Of a stretch of 59,852 nucleotides of DNA, positions 32,743-42,448 are shown in pieces. Numbering within the stretch: the first letter of the stretch is position 1; every line of letters begins with the position of its first letter. A program made the translations under genes and the position numbers. The notes under the pieces are model-generated. The model worked only from the letters and a program-made list of their open reading frames with translations, was not told where the DNA came from and ran no database searches. The DNA lies in NCBI RefSeq assembly GCF_946478835.1, contig NZ_CAMLDV010000003.1, positions 1 to 59,852 on the forward strand, read 5' to 3'. The stretch is from an uncultured Bdellovibrio sp. (lineage in GTDB: Bacteria; Bdellovibrionota; Bdellovibrionia; Bdellovibrionales; Bdellovibrionaceae).

Positions 32743-35160
32743 TTATTGACAAGCTTCACAAGCCTCTGGGTTTTCCAGAGAACATGCGATGACTTCAGCG
32801 TCTGTGTAAGTCTTTTTAGGTGCTGCTTCTTGAGCAACGGGGGCTGCATCCATAGAATTCGCCGCTGCTGCTGAAAGGTCTGCTCCTGTAGAAGAAGACT
32901 TCACAGTTGTTTTTGCGATCTTCGTCGCTGGACGAGAACGCAAGTAATAAGTCGTTTTCACACCTTTTTTCCATGCATACATGTACATAGAAGAAACTTT
33001 ACCGATAGTCGGGCTTTCCATGAACAAGTTCAAAGATTGAGCTTGGTCGATGTAAGCGCCACGATCAGCCGCCATGTCGATCAAGGACTTCATTGGGATT
33101 TCCCAAACTGTGCGGTACAACTCTTTCAATTGTGGAGGAATCGCCGCCACATCTTGGATAGAACCGTCTTGAAGTTTGATCTCATTGCGGATGTCTTCAT
33201 TCCAAAGACCGATCGATTTCAACTCAGACACCAAGTATCTATTGATTTGCATGAACTCACCAGAAAGTGTTTCACGTTTAAACAAGTTAGATACTTGAGG
33301 CTCGATCGCTTCGTAGCAACCTACGATAGAAGCGATCGTCGCTGTTGGAGCAATTGCGATCATCAAAGAGTTGCGCAAACCGTGCTTTTTGATTTTCTCT
33401 TTCAAAGCGTTGAAGCGCTCTGGTTGAGAAGGAGTCACACCCCAAAGGTCGTATTGCAACAAACCTTTAGCGGCTTTTGTTTGCTCGTAAGCACCGTGAG
33501 GTCCGTATTTCTCAGCAAGTTCACAAGAAGTCACAAGAGCATTGTAGTAAATCTCTTCTTGGATTTTCGCAGACAAATCACGAGCCGCCGCTGAATCAAA
33601 TGGAAGCTTCAATTGGAAGAACGCATCTTGAAGACCCATCACACCCAAACCCACTGGACGCCATTTGTGGTTAGAGTCCTGAGCTGTTTGAATAGGGTAG
33701 AAGTTGATATCCACAACGCGATCAAGGTACTTCACAGCTGTGCGAACGGATTTTGCAAGCTTTTCGAAGTTGAACTGACCGTTTTCAACGTGGCGACCCA
33801 AGTTCACAGAACCCAAGTTGCACACCGCTGTTTCTTTGTTTGAAGTCACTTCAAGGATTTCAGTACACAAGTTAGACAAGTGAATCACGTTGCCAGCTTC
33901 ACCAGTTTGGTTGGCTTTCATGTTGGCAGCGTCTTTAAATGTCATCCAGCCGTTACCTGTTTGCGCCAAAGTTTTCATCATACGCGCATACAAGTCTTGA
34001 GCTTTGATTTGTTTTACATAAAGTTTTTTCGCTTCAGCTTCTTCGTAAGCTTTTTCGAATTCAGGACCGTAAGTGTCTACGAAATGAGGCACCACACGTG
34101 GGTCAAACAAAGACCACATGCCATTTGTCTCAACGCGCTTCATGAACAAGTCTGGAACCCAGTTTGCCAAGTTCAAGTTGTGAGTGCGTTTTGCTTCGTC
34201 ACCTGTGTTGTCGCGAAGTTCAAGGAATTCCTCGATGTCCGCGTGCCATGTTTCAAGATAAACGCAGGCAGCACCTTTACGTTTTCCACCTTGGTTTACA
34301 GCGGCAACGGAAGAATCCATTGTCTTCAACCAAGGAATGATGCCGTTTGAGTGACCATTCGTTCCTTTGATCAAAGAACCACGGGAACGAACGCGAGAGT
34401 ATGCAACACCGATACCGCCAGCGAATTTAGAAAGCAAAGCGATGTCTGTGTACTTATTGTAGATCGCTTGCAAATCGTCATCTGGAGAGTCCAAAAGATA
34501 GCAAGAAGACATCTGAGGACGAGTTGTTCCAGAGTTGAAAAGAGTCGGAGTTGAAGCCATGTAATCGTGAGAAGAAATCAAACGATAGAATTCGATAGCT
34601 TCTTCAACAGATTGAGCAAGACCGCAAGCCACACGCATAAAGAAGTATTGAGGCGTCTCAAACACCTGGCGTGACATTGGGTTTTTCAAAAGATAACGAT
34701 CGTAAACAGTTCTCAAACCGAAGTATTCAAAACGGTCTGTGCGGTAAGGCTCAATCGCCGCGCAAAGAGCTGCTTTGTTCGCTTCTACGAATTTATAAGT
34801 CATCTCAGACAATAGACCTACAGAGTGACCGAAAGCCACAGAGTCCGCGAAAGATTGAATTTTCTGAGAACGAACTTCTTCATCAATATATGTAGAAAGA
34901 AGACGGGCTGCCAAACGAGAATATTCTGGCTCTTCACCGATCAGCAAAGAAGCTGTTTGAATACAAAGATTATCAAGCTCGTTTGTTGTCGCTCCATCAT
35001 AAAGACCGCTGATCGCCTTTGTAGCTACACGAAGTGGATCCACTTGTGTCAGGCCTTGGCAGTTACGAGTCACGCGTTCAACGATCTTTGTTACGTCGAC
35101 GGGCTCAAGTGTGCCATCTCTCTTTTTAACTCTCATGATGTGAGCTGTTGTTTCCAACAT
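32743..35160 (-). CDS. nrdA: Ribonucleotide reductase class I, large (R1) subunit
   Basis: An 805-residue R1 subunit. It reduces ribonucleoside diphosphates to deoxy forms. Residues about 9-100 are an ATP-cone, the allosteric domain for dATP control. The catalytic cysteines are Cys220 (TRPQMSSCYLLD), Cys432 within NLCTEI (430-435, with Asn430 and Glu434) and Cys447 (AVCNLGSVNL). The protein ends in a Cys-rich tail, CSLENPEACEACQ, which relays electrons from thioredoxin or glutaredoxin. A 487-base leader with several dyads precedes it. nrdB follows after a 129-base structured gap. Confidence 0.95.
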   Translation of the reverse strand: MLETTAHIMRVKKRDGTLEPVDVTKIVERVTRNCQGLTQVDPLRVATKAISGLYDGATTNELDNLCIQTASLLIGEEPEYSRLAARLLSTYIDEEVRSQKIQSFADSVAFGHSVGLLSEMTYKFVEANKAALCAAIEPYRTDRFEYFGLRTVYDRYLLKNPMSRQVFETPQYFFMRVACGLAQSVEEAIEFYRLISSHDYMASTPTLFNSGTTRPQMSSCYLLDSPDDDLQAIYNKYTDIALLSKFAGGIGVAYSRVRSRGSLIKGTNGHSNGIIPWLKTMDSSVAAVNQGGKRKGAACVYLETWHADIEEFLELRDNTGDEAKRTHNLNLANWVPDLFMKRVETNGMWSLFDPRVVPHFVDTYGPEFEKAYEEAEAKKLYVKQIKAQDLYARMMKTLAQTGNGWMTFKDAANMKANQTGEAGNVIHLSNLCTEILEVTSNKETAVCNLGSVNLGRHVENGQFNFEKLAKSVRTAVKYLDRVVDINFYPIQTAQDSNHKWRPVGLGVMGLQDAFFQLKLPFDSAAARDLSAKIQEEIYYNALVTSCELAEKYGPHGAYEQTKAAKGLLQYDLWGVTPSQPERFNALKEKIKKHGLRNSLMIAIAPTATIASIVGCYEAIEPQVSNLFKRETLSGEFMQINRYLVSELKSIGLWNEDIRNEIKLQDGSIQDVAAIPPQLKELYRTVWEIPMKSLIDMAADRGAYIDQAQSLNLFMESPTIGKVSSMYMYAWKKGVKTTYYLRSRPATKIAKTTVKSSSTGADLSAAAANSMDAAPVAQEAAPKKTYTDAEVIACSLENPEACEACQ

Positions 35161-35647
35161 GGTGTATCCCCTCTGCCCCGTTCCATTTGGGCAAAAAAAT
35201 CCCTGACCCGGATTTTTGCCCCTCGCAAAAATTCAGATCACGGTTCAATATATAAATGTAAGTATTGTTTGAGACTGAATCGCTAATCCTTAGCTGTTGG
35301 TCCAGAGTTGTAGCTCGTCAACCTCCCTTAAGTCTCACCCCTATATCTAGGGGTCTCTTGTGGGTGCCTCATCAATAAGGCGGGTATCGATCTCAATTCT
35401 GATCCTGTAATTCTTTCTTTGAAGTTGCAAGAATATTTTTTCAATTAACGCCAACTTTTTTGTGACGTTGCTCATCAATTAAGCAGATTCGGTGATCTGC
35501 TTGACTCAGTTCTAATGCAAACAAAATTGGCAAGAGTCTGTCATTTTACCTCGTAAAACCAAAGTCTAGCTTGAAAAGTCTGTCTAGGGCTGTTTTAAAC
35601 GAGGAATTTCCTGTACTGATCTTACACGATCTTAAATTGTGCAGAAA
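35161..35647 (-). promoter_or_regulatory. Upstream region and leader of nrdA
   Basis: No gene is seen in these 487 bases; they lie between the radical-SAM gene and nrdA, which face the same way. Visible structures: a hairpin at 35189-35221 (GGGCAAAAATCC against GGATTTTTTTGCCC on the transcribed strand) about 30 bases before the nrdA ATG; a sequence at 35243-35258 whose core CAATATATA resembles half of an NrdR box; a dyad ACCCCTA-TATC-TAGGGGT at 35337-35354; and an 8 bp hairpin, AAGCAGAT / ATCTGCTT, at 35481-35502. I could not place a promoter with confidence, and I see no B12 riboswitch motif. Confidence 0.45.
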
Positions 35648-36655
35648 CTAAGCAAGGTCTGAGGCCAAAGGAATTGATTTTTTCTGCAGAACAGTTTGCG
35701 CAAGGACATCTTCTTCGCTCTGGGCGTGGAAATGTTGCGATTGATACGACTTTTGCGCGCGTAAATAATCAATAATGTACTGGTGTGTGCCCATTTTATC
35801 CTTCGTCCACTCTGGCGCGACCAATTCATCCCAACGAGAAGAGTAAGCCGCAAGCCTATGGAGAGCAAAACGGGGAGACAAATGCTGTAAGAAGAGTTCC
35901 ACGCGATGAGCGTAGGTATCACGATCAATCGGCATGAACTCACCACGATGATACATCTCTTCCAGCGGAGTCTGTTTTAAGACGTGCAAGTTGTGAAGTT
36001 TTACATTGGTGATCGGAAGAGTGTTTACGATCTCAGCGGTCTTAATAATATGCTCATCCGTCTCGCCTGGATTTCCAAAGATCAGATGAATTCCTAAATC
36101 CACTTTCGTGTTAGAGGCAATCTTGTGAACGGCTTCAATGGAAGCTTCCGCGGTATGTCCTCGGCGCATGAATTTCAACTGATCATTAAAAAAACTCTGC
36201 ACGCCCAGTTCAACAGCGACAAAAGATTTTTCGTGATACTCCTGCCACAAATCCAAAACTGCTTTCGACAAACAGTCAGGACGAGTTCCCACCGTGAAAC
36301 CCTTCACCCAGGGATAAGAAAGAGCCACATCAAAGTTGTGACGAAGAGCCGACACTTTTGTGAACGTATTTGTGTAAGCTTGGAAGTAGATCAAAAAAGC
36401 TTTGGCCTTGTAGCGCGCACTGATTTTGGATTGATAGGTTTCAATCTGCGTGCGCAACTCCATGGAAAGGCTTTCGGCATTGGCGGCAGAGCCCCACACG
36501 TCGCAAAAAACGCAGGTCTGCATTCCTTTAAGACCGCGGCGGTTCGGACAATCATCGACTACAGAGACAGGGACCTTATAGACCTTTTCTCCGAAGAGCT
36601 TATTGTAGTGCTCACTAATTGTATGATAGGGAAGACCTAACCAACCTTTTTCCAT
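35648..36655 (-). CDS. TIGR01212 family radical SAM protein
   Basis: A 335-residue radical SAM enzyme of the YhcC/TIGR01212 group. The cluster-binding cysteines are Cys36, Cys48 and Cys51 (CPNRRGLKGMQTCVFC), a wider spacing than the standard CxxxCxxC and typical of this family. GFTVGTRPDCLS and the GIHLIFGNPGETDEH segment are also characteristic. Activity is not known. It is divergent from the MnmC-like gene, with only about 40 bases between them, so both promoters overlap. Confidence 0.87.
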   Translation of the reverse strand: MEKGWLGLPYHTISEHYNKLFGEKVYKVPVSVVDDCPNRRGLKGMQTCVFCDVWGSAANAESLSMELRTQIETYQSKISARYKAKAFLIYFQAYTNTFTKVSALRHNFDVALSYPWVKGFTVGTRPDCLSKAVLDLWQEYHEKSFVAVELGVQSFFNDQLKFMRRGHTAEASIEAVHKIASNTKVDLGIHLIFGNPGETDEHIIKTAEIVNTLPITNVKLHNLHVLKQTPLEEMYHRGEFMPIDRDTYAHRVELFLQHLSPRFALHRLAAYSSRWDELVAPEWTKDKMGTHQYIIDYLRAQKSYQSQHFHAQSEEDVLAQTVLQKKSIPLASDLA

Positions 36656-36696
36656 TGGAAGCTTTGTACAAGTTTTTATCGCAGGAAGTCAATCAA

Positions 36697-37464
36697 ATGA
36701 AGTTTTGGAAAGACATTGGATTTGAAATTGAGATCACGGGGGATCAAAGCCCGAGCTTGCGCCTCCTAGAATCCGTGGACCCCACGAAGGATCGCGGCGA
36801 ATCCATGCATCATTCTGGCGGAGCTTGCGCTGAGACATTGTTGATCTATGGAAAACCCATCCACGATGTTCTTGAAAAAGTTCAGAATCCTCACTTTTTA
36901 ATCGTGGGCCTGGGGCTTGGATATATAGAGATGACGATTGCCCGGGAAGCTCTGCTTTTAGGAAAAACGGCGAAAGAGGTCGGACTTATCACAAGTTATG
37001 AAAGTGTTCCTGAACTGCGCGAGTTTTTTTATCAATGGCTGCATGGAAAAACAGAGAACTTAAATCAGGAAGTCACAGAAACTTATGACGCTGTTGTGAG
37101 ATCGGTCCTGCAAGGAACAGATATTAGTAAAGAATCACTTCAAGAATTTTTAAAGTATCACTTTCGATCTTTAGAGGACATTCAGCTCGCCCTATCGGTG
37201 GATGTCAAACTGACCTCAAAGTATCATTGCATCCTTTATGATGCTTTTAGTTCGAAAACATCTCCGTATCTTTGGGAGGAAGAATTCTTAGTGCAGCTGC
37301 TTCATGAAGGCAGTGCGGAACAAAGTGTGCTTTCGACGTATGCCTGCAAGGGAAGTTTGAAACGCGCTTTGCGCAGAGAAGGTTTTGAAGTTTTTGTTCG
37401 TGAGGGATTTCAAGGAAAACGAAATTCCACATTGGGCGCAAAGAATATTGCACTTAATTTGTAA
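36697..37464 (+). CDS. MnmC-like SAM-dependent methyltransferase
   Basis: A 255-residue protein with a Rossmann methyltransferase fold (FLIVGLGLGYIEM) and the diagnostic end of the MnmC methyltransferase domain (DUF752): ILYDAFSSKTSPYLWEEEFL, then LSTYACKGSLKRALRREGFEV. This domain makes the final mnm5 methylation of the tRNA wobble uridine. The FAD-linked half found in the E. coli MnmC fusion is absent, as in many bacteria. ATG 36697 has AGGAAG upstream, preferred over an in-frame ATG at 36619. Confidence 0.78.
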   Translation: MKFWKDIGFEIEITGDQSPSLRLLESVDPTKDRGESMHHSGGACAETLLIYGKPIHDVLEKVQNPHFLIVGLGLGYIEMTIAREALLLGKTAKEVGLITSYESVPELREFFYQWLHGKTENLNQEVTETYDAVVRSVLQGTDISKESLQEFLKYHFRSLEDIQLALSVDVKLTSKYHCILYDAFSSKTSPYLWEEEFLVQLLHEGSAEQSVLSTYACKGSLKRALRREGFEVFVREGFQGKRNSTLGAKNIALNL

Positions 37465-37520
37465 CATTCACTGCTGCAGAAAAGACTTGCTTAATTTTTT
37501 CAATAAACATCTACTTAGTT

Positions 37521-38219
37521 ATGCAAATAAGTCGGTACGTTTTCGCAGCTTTGCTATGTCCTTTCTTTGCCTCTGCAAAGCCTTTGGTTCTTGCGACATT
37601 TCCTATTCCTTTGATGGTTGAGAATACGGAAAAAGGTCTTTTCATTAATCTCACAAAAGAAATCGCTAAGCGCAACAATCGGGACATCAGTATTGTTGTG
37701 TATCCCACTGGGAAGACTCTTTTGGCATTTAGTAATAATAAGGTAGACGGAATTTTTCCGGCACTGGACGTGTACATACCGAAGCTCTCTGTAAAAACGG
37801 CTCCCTTTTATTATAAAACCGACTATATCTTCTATAAAAAAGGCCGCCCGTTTAAAACTCTGAAAGACCTCGAAGGTCATAAGGTAGGACTGACATTCCG
37901 CTATCCTTATGTTCAAGAGCTTGTGCAGAACAAAAAAATCAATTTCGAGTTTGCCACGGATGATGTCCTAAATATGAAAAAATTGGGACGTGGAACGATT
38001 GATGCTTTCGTTGTAGAGCAAAGATCCGGAATAAAGGCCTTGCAGCTCAGTGGTGAAAAAGACATTGAGTTTGATAAGAACAAACCTCTTTCTCAGCAAG
38101 TCGTATTCTATGCCTTTCAAAATACCGAAGAGGGCAAAATGCTTGCAGAGGTTTTTTCTAAAACAATTGAAAGCATGAAAAAAGACGGCAGTCTCAGCCG
38201 TGTTTTGGCTGAGACTTAG
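37521..38219 (+). CDS. Amino-acid-type periplasmic binding protein
   Basis: A 232-residue protein of solute-binding family 3 with a signal peptide (about residues 1-19). The usual pattern is visible: a first lobe with GLFINLTKEIAKRNN, DGIFPALDVY, then LKDLEGHKVGLTFRYPYVQELV and DAFVVEQRSG. Such proteins bind amino acids or related molecules for an ABC system, but no permease gene is near, so a sensing role is also possible. Its 3' end contains a 9 bp hairpin. Confidence 0.78.
   Translation: MQISRYVFAALLCPFFASAKPLVLATFPIPLMVENTEKGLFINLTKEIAKRNNRDISIVVYPTGKTLLAFSNNKVDGIFPALDVYIPKLSVKTAPFYYKTDYIFYKKGRPFKTLKDLEGHKVGLTFRYPYVQELVQNKKINFEFATDDVLNMKKLGRGTIDAFVVEQRSGIKALQLSGEKDIEFDKNKPLSQQVVFYAFQNTEEGKMLAEVFSKTIESMKKDGSLSRVLAET
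38191..38215. other. Hairpin at convergent gene ends
   Basis: GTCTCAGCC (38191-38199) and GGCTGAGAC (38207-38215) form a perfect 9 bp stem over the last codons of the binding-protein gene. The loop is T-rich, but no T-run follows the stem. It lies between two convergent genes and may work as a weak terminator. Confidence 0.5.
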
Positions 38220-38227
38220 TAAAAGAT

Positions 38228-40204
38228 TTATTCGACGGTGCCTAAGCGAATTTCTGCATCAAGCACGATATAGAGCTGGGCACTTTCACCTAAACTCCAC
38301 TGCAAATCATAAAGTTCGCTTTGACGAGGATACTGTTGAATCAAGTTCTGGATCACTTGTTGAGCTCGGACTTGCGCGGAACCTTGGAAAGATTTGTTCT
38401 GTTTGGCTTGGGGCTTTAAGGTCTCTGCACGAAAGTTCCAAAGATTTAATTGGAATTGTTCGTAAGGATGTAAAGTCGAACCGACTTTAGCAGAAATTTC
38501 CGCAAACTTTTCTTGGGCTTCGACGAGATCCTGATAGGCCATGTCTTTTTGCCCCTGCATGATCAAGCGGGCTGCGCGGTAAACTTTAATACGGGCCCAC
38601 ATGAAGTGATAAGGGAACTCGTAAACCTGGGATTCTTCCGCTGTGCGAGCCGCATTTTCTAAAAGACCCAAGGTTCTATCAATACCCGCAATTGTTTTAC
38701 TGTCGTTTTCATTCGATAAGTAAGCACGGATGTAAGAACTCATCGAATCATACCAACGCGTTTTATTGGGATCTTCCCACGCTTTTGTTACGCCGATGAT
38801 TTCAACAGGCGTATTTCCTTGAGATAATCTAAAGCCAACAAAGTGCGAACGATTCGTTGGATATGTCTCCGGCAGACTCATCCACCATTCTTGACGGCCA
38901 GGAACCATCACGTGTGTGGCTGCTGTATAGACCTTTGTTGTTGTGCGACCGAAGCTGCGCGGACCTACCAGTTCATCCTGGTGTCCTGAAAGACGATTGA
39001 TCACCCATTGATAATCGATGTGTCCCCAGTCCTCTTGCAAAGTGCGCGAGACGTGAGCGAGGCGGGCTCTGGTTTCTAAAGTTTTATTCAAACTGTATTC
39101 ATAGCCCTCTTGGCTTGTCGCATCACCTAAGAAGTGATTGCTCTGTCCTAAGAATTTATTTTTCGCACGGCGAGCGACGACAACGGTGTTTCCGCTTAAC
39201 TCAATAGATGCGACTTCATCTGTTTTGGAATCTGAAATAAAAAACGTCCACGCACCAAAGCCTTTTCTTGTTTTAATCATAGAGATAGCCTCATCCAAAG
39301 TGCGGGCTTTCATAATGATTGAATGAAGAAGGTAAGGAGCAATGTCGGATGTTCCAGACTCATAGCGAATCTTGGTGCCTTCTGTTTGCAACTCGTGAAG
39401 ACTTACGGAAAGTCCATAGTTATTAAATCCACTGATGCCACCGGCATAGTGCAGACCTGCAGAGCCTAAGCCTACAGAAGTAATTCCATTTTTTTGTCTA
39501 TTGATCACGACCACTTGTTCAGGCTCATAGAAGCCCAGAAGACCGGTATCAAAATTTCTTCCGTGGACGAGGGCTCCATCCGTGGAGCTGCTGGCAGAGG
39601 CGCTAATCCCTGTGCATCCCATTTTAATAGAACGTAAGCCCTTTGCTAAAATCTTAAAGGGTTTTAAAAGTGAATGTCCGATAAAATAAGGTGCGCAAGA
39701 GGCGAATACTTGCATCTTTCCCTTGCGTGGATTTTCACTGAGCTGTCTTTGCATAGCATCTGTGAAAATTGAAAACTCAACCATATAATTGGTCTCTTCA
39801 AAAGTTTTCCAGTCAACAGGACTGCCGGCGTCCTTAAGACCTTTATAAAGATTCTGCAGACCTGATTTGAAATCGTCAGAGACACTCGCGCGATAGTTGT
39901 CCATCACGCATCTTTTAATAAGCATGACCTGTTCGCGCTCTTTACCACTCAATTCACCAAAGGCTTGATCTGCACGAGTTTGCACGCCTTTAAGAACGCC
40001 GTGCTCAATTTCATTGCGAAGAAAATAGCCATGATAGTAAGCCGTCTCTGCAAATCCGCCTTGCAGGTCCAGCACATGAATCGCTTTGCTGGTTCCCGGA
40101 GCCTGACAAATAAAATGTCTTTGCCCGTGGAGTTCTTGCTTAAGAAGGCAGTCAGCCCATGACAAAGAGGGAAGAAGTAAAAAAATAAAAATGATGTGTT
40201 TCAT
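38228..40204 (-). CDS. Secreted C45/penicillin-acyltransferase-like Ntn hydrolase
   Basis: A 658-residue protein with a signal peptide (residues 1-17). The catalytic nucleophile is predicted to be Cys197 in KMGCTGISA, where family members cut themselves between Gly and Cys to free the N-terminal cysteine; GALVHGRNFD follows as in the acyl-CoA:6-APA acyltransferase (C45) family. These enzymes hydrolyse or swap linear amide bonds. About 300 C-terminal residues are helical and go beyond the usual domain. It is the last gene of a tight operon: its start overlaps the LysE stop as ATGA. Confidence 0.82.
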   Translation of the reverse strand: MKHIIFIFLLLPSLSWADCLLKQELHGQRHFICQAPGTSKAIHVLDLQGGFAETAYYHGYFLRNEIEHGVLKGVQTRADQAFGELSGKEREQVMLIKRCVMDNYRASVSDDFKSGLQNLYKGLKDAGSPVDWKTFEETNYMVEFSIFTDAMQRQLSENPRKGKMQVFASCAPYFIGHSLLKPFKILAKGLRSIKMGCTGISASASSSTDGALVHGRNFDTGLLGFYEPEQVVVINRQKNGITSVGLGSAGLHYAGGISGFNNYGLSVSLHELQTEGTKIRYESGTSDIAPYLLHSIIMKARTLDEAISMIKTRKGFGAWTFFISDSKTDEVASIELSGNTVVVARRAKNKFLGQSNHFLGDATSQEGYEYSLNKTLETRARLAHVSRTLQEDWGHIDYQWVINRLSGHQDELVGPRSFGRTTTKVYTAATHVMVPGRQEWWMSLPETYPTNRSHFVGFRLSQGNTPVEIIGVTKAWEDPNKTRWYDSMSSYIRAYLSNENDSKTIAGIDRTLGLLENAARTAEESQVYEFPYHFMWARIKVYRAARLIMQGQKDMAYQDLVEAQEKFAEISAKVGSTLHPYEQFQLNLWNFRAETLKPQAKQNKSFQGSAQVRAQQVIQNLIQQYPRQSELYDLQWSLGESAQLYIVLDAEIRLGTVE

Positions 40205-40788
40205 AATATCTCCAAAGACAGATAGACGGAAAAAGTAAGAAATCCAAAAGCCGCAACCATTTCGATTCTTCTAAGAACATTCTTCAAAGAACTCTGCAAA
40301 GAGCGAAGGGCCCAAAGAAGTGCAAAGAAAGTCACAAGGAATGCCATAAAATAAGCCATCACTCCGGCAAACAAAGAAAAATGCCGACTGTGGCTGATAT
40401 TGACGAAAAGTCCTGCGTAAATAAAAACCAAATGGAAATTTGAAAGAGTTAAGAGAAGACTGCTTTTAAAGCCTTGCTGTTGTTGTTGTGAAGGCTTCAC
40501 TTCCTGATCTTTGTCTTTCAGGGAAGGAAAAAGAATTTTCCCGGAATAAAGAACCAGAGAAGCGACAGTCAGTCCAGTTAAAAGTGTTTTAAGCCAAGTA
40601 AGCTGCAAAAGCGGACTTTGCAGTAAAAGCAAAGCCAAGGTGATATAAAAAATATCACCTAAAAGAAATCCCGCAATAGAATCCCAAGGCCAAGTGCGCT
40701 TGTTAATAAGACTGCGAATGATATTAAAACTCGCAGGACCCAAAGCAAAGGCGGAAAGAAATCCGACAAGGATCAACCACAAAATCAT
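40201..40788 (-). CDS. LysE/RhtB family exporter
   Basis: A 195-residue inner-membrane protein with about six membrane helices and the family start GFLSAFALGPASFNIIRSLI. LysE/RhtB proteins export amino acids and small related molecules. A Gln-rich loop (QQQQQ) sits near residue 103. It overlaps the GH3-like gene before it and the C45 hydrolase gene after it by 4 bases each, so all three proteins are made from one coupled message. The cargo may be the product of the GH3-like ligase. Confidence 0.85.
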   Translation of the reverse strand: MILWLILVGFLSAFALGPASFNIIRSLINKRTWPWDSIAGFLLGDIFYITLALLLLQSPLLQLTWLKTLLTGLTVASLVLYSGKILFPSLKDKDQEVKPSQQQQQGFKSSLLLTLSNFHLVFIYAGLFVNISHSRHFSLFAGVMAYFMAFLVTFFALLWALRSLQSSLKNVLRRIEMVAAFGFLTFSVYLSLEIL

Positions 40789-42305
40789 TGGAGAACCTCG
40801 TCTTGATCGAGGTGAGTGCGGATGAAATTTAAATACTCTTCCGCCGTTTCAAAAGTCGTTTTCATTTTGAACTGGCCACGGCTGCGGTTTTGTTCAAAGT
40901 ATTTTTGCAGGTAATCTGCACTCATGATGGTCACTTGCGCAGGACCTAGAACTCCGACATCACGGCAGTCTTTGTAGTCGCCATTCAGTCTTTGCATTTC
41001 TTGCTCAAAAGCGTGAGCTAAAAGTTCCGTGTTCACTTCGCTGTGCGCGGGCACAAACAAAGTCCAAAGATAAGATGCTTTTCCGTCTTTCATTATCGGA
41101 GATAAAAAGAAATGGCGAAGATCCACGTTTGTGAGATTCTTTGTCGCCAAGTAGCAATCGAGGATCTCGTCATCACTCACTTTTTCTGCAGCTAAATTCA
41201 TCCCTGTGCTTTTGCGGCCGACGAATTCAAATACCAAGTCACCCTGGTATTCTTCAAAGCAGATCACATCTTTCATGGAGTAATGAATAAATCCATTCGG
41301 CGCACCGATGTTTATGTAATATGCAACACCCATTTCAATTTCATGAAGACCTAAATTTTTCTTTTCACCAACAACGGGCGTAAAAGAGTAAAGAAGATCG
41401 GGATTTAAAATATACCGTTGACGGCCATTTTGATATTTCTCATAAGGAAGACCTATAGCGGCTTCTGTGGCTGCATAGACGCCATAATAATTCAATTCGT
41501 GGCCCACAAGACGGTTGATGCGCTCTTGGTATTGCTTAATGGGTGTCGCGGCATAAATAAAAACTTTAAGATGAGGCCAGATCTCATTGATATGTTGTTT
41601 TCCGGTTTTCTGTAAGATCGCCTCAAGGATACTGATGATATAAGTCGGAATTCCGCTGACGACTTGAATGTCTTGTTCTAAGGATTCTTTGATAAGCATA
41701 TCAATTTTGCGGTCCCAATTGGAAATCGCCAATACTTCGCGGGAAGGAAAAGTATTTTTTGCCAAAGACTTTGGAACACGCGTGCTTAAGATTCCCGAAA
41801 TATATCCAAATTTAATACCGTTTTGCGAGTACAAATAAGGATCGGAACCAAACGTCAGACGACCGACTTTAAGAAAATTAATGTCAGGTTCTAAAGCACT
41901 GAGTTTGCTCGCAATGCGTTTTTGGGACTTTAAGAACATCTGAATCATTCGCTCGTTATAAGGAACGCGTTTACTGTCCTTACCTGAAGTTCCTGATGAA
42001 AGACCGCAGTGTTCAACGCTGTCTTTAAATAAGATGTTCTTGTGTCCTGCTGCGATCATGTCAACATAAGGAGCATAGTCGTCATAACCATGCACAGGCA
42101 CGTGGTTCACGAATTCTTCGTAAGTTTGTATGTGAGAAAGGCGAAGATCTTTGTGTAAACGGGTGCCTGAAAGATTTCGGCGCAGGCTTGCGTAGTTCTT
42201 TTCTTGCTTCGTTAAAAGATCGGCGCGCTTCACGCTCATATAGTTTGCATAGGTCTTTAAGTATTTTTGACCCAAGTTTTGTACGACAGAATCCATTGCG
42301 AACAT
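40785..42305 (-). CDS. GH3-family acyl-amide ligase
   Basis: A 506-residue adenylate-forming enzyme of the GH3 (plant auxin-conjugating) superfamily. The nucleotide loop SSGTSG is at residues 103-108, followed by VPYNE; YGVYAATEAAIGLP holds the second adenylate motif and the NLAAEKVSDDEI segment marks the C-terminal hinge. GH3 enzymes activate a carboxylic acid with ATP and couple it to an amine, often an amino acid. The ATG at 42305 has AAAGGAG 6 bases upstream. It begins the operon with LysE and the C45 hydrolase, and is divergent from a TetR-type regulator. Confidence 0.84.
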   Translation of the reverse strand: MFAMDSVVQNLGQKYLKTYANYMSVKRADLLTKQEKNYASLRRNLSGTRLHKDLRLSHIQTYEEFVNHVPVHGYDDYAPYVDMIAAGHKNILFKDSVEHCGLSSGTSGKDSKRVPYNERMIQMFLKSQKRIASKLSALEPDINFLKVGRLTFGSDPYLYSQNGIKFGYISGILSTRVPKSLAKNTFPSREVLAISNWDRKIDMLIKESLEQDIQVVSGIPTYIISILEAILQKTGKQHINEIWPHLKVFIYAATPIKQYQERINRLVGHELNYYGVYAATEAAIGLPYEKYQNGRQRYILNPDLLYSFTPVVGEKKNLGLHEIEMGVAYYINIGAPNGFIHYSMKDVICFEEYQGDLVFEFVGRKSTGMNLAAEKVSDDEILDCYLATKNLTNVDLRHFFLSPIMKDGKASYLWTLFVPAHSEVNTELLAHAFEQEMQRLNGDYKDCRDVGVLGPAQVTIMSADYLQKYFEQNRSRGQFKMKTTFETAEEYLNFIRTHLDQDEVLQ

Positions 42306-42448
42306 AAAACTCTCCTTTGTTTTGATGAAGGTAATCTATTTGAGTTTAGGTCCTATGTCGCGGAATCGAGTTGACAGGAAAAGGGGAAATCTGTCGAAAA
42401 CTCGATCTTCCATTGACACTTTTCCGGGGTTTTTGTCAAAATTGCGGT

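Noticed and set aside
32598..32849. A minus-strand frame spanning the nrdA-nrdB gap that encodes Ala/Arg-rich sequence
   Set aside because: It overlaps the nrdA end in another frame, and the sequence is simply the translated GC-rich hairpin block.
33037..34350. Plus-strand frames of up to 185 residues opposite nrdA
   Set aside because: They are shadows of a strongly conserved gene; no ribosome binding site or known motif.
35161..35647. A cobalamin riboswitch before the ribonucleotide reductase genes
   Set aside because: No B12-box-like motif is seen, and the enzyme is class I, which does not use cobalamin.
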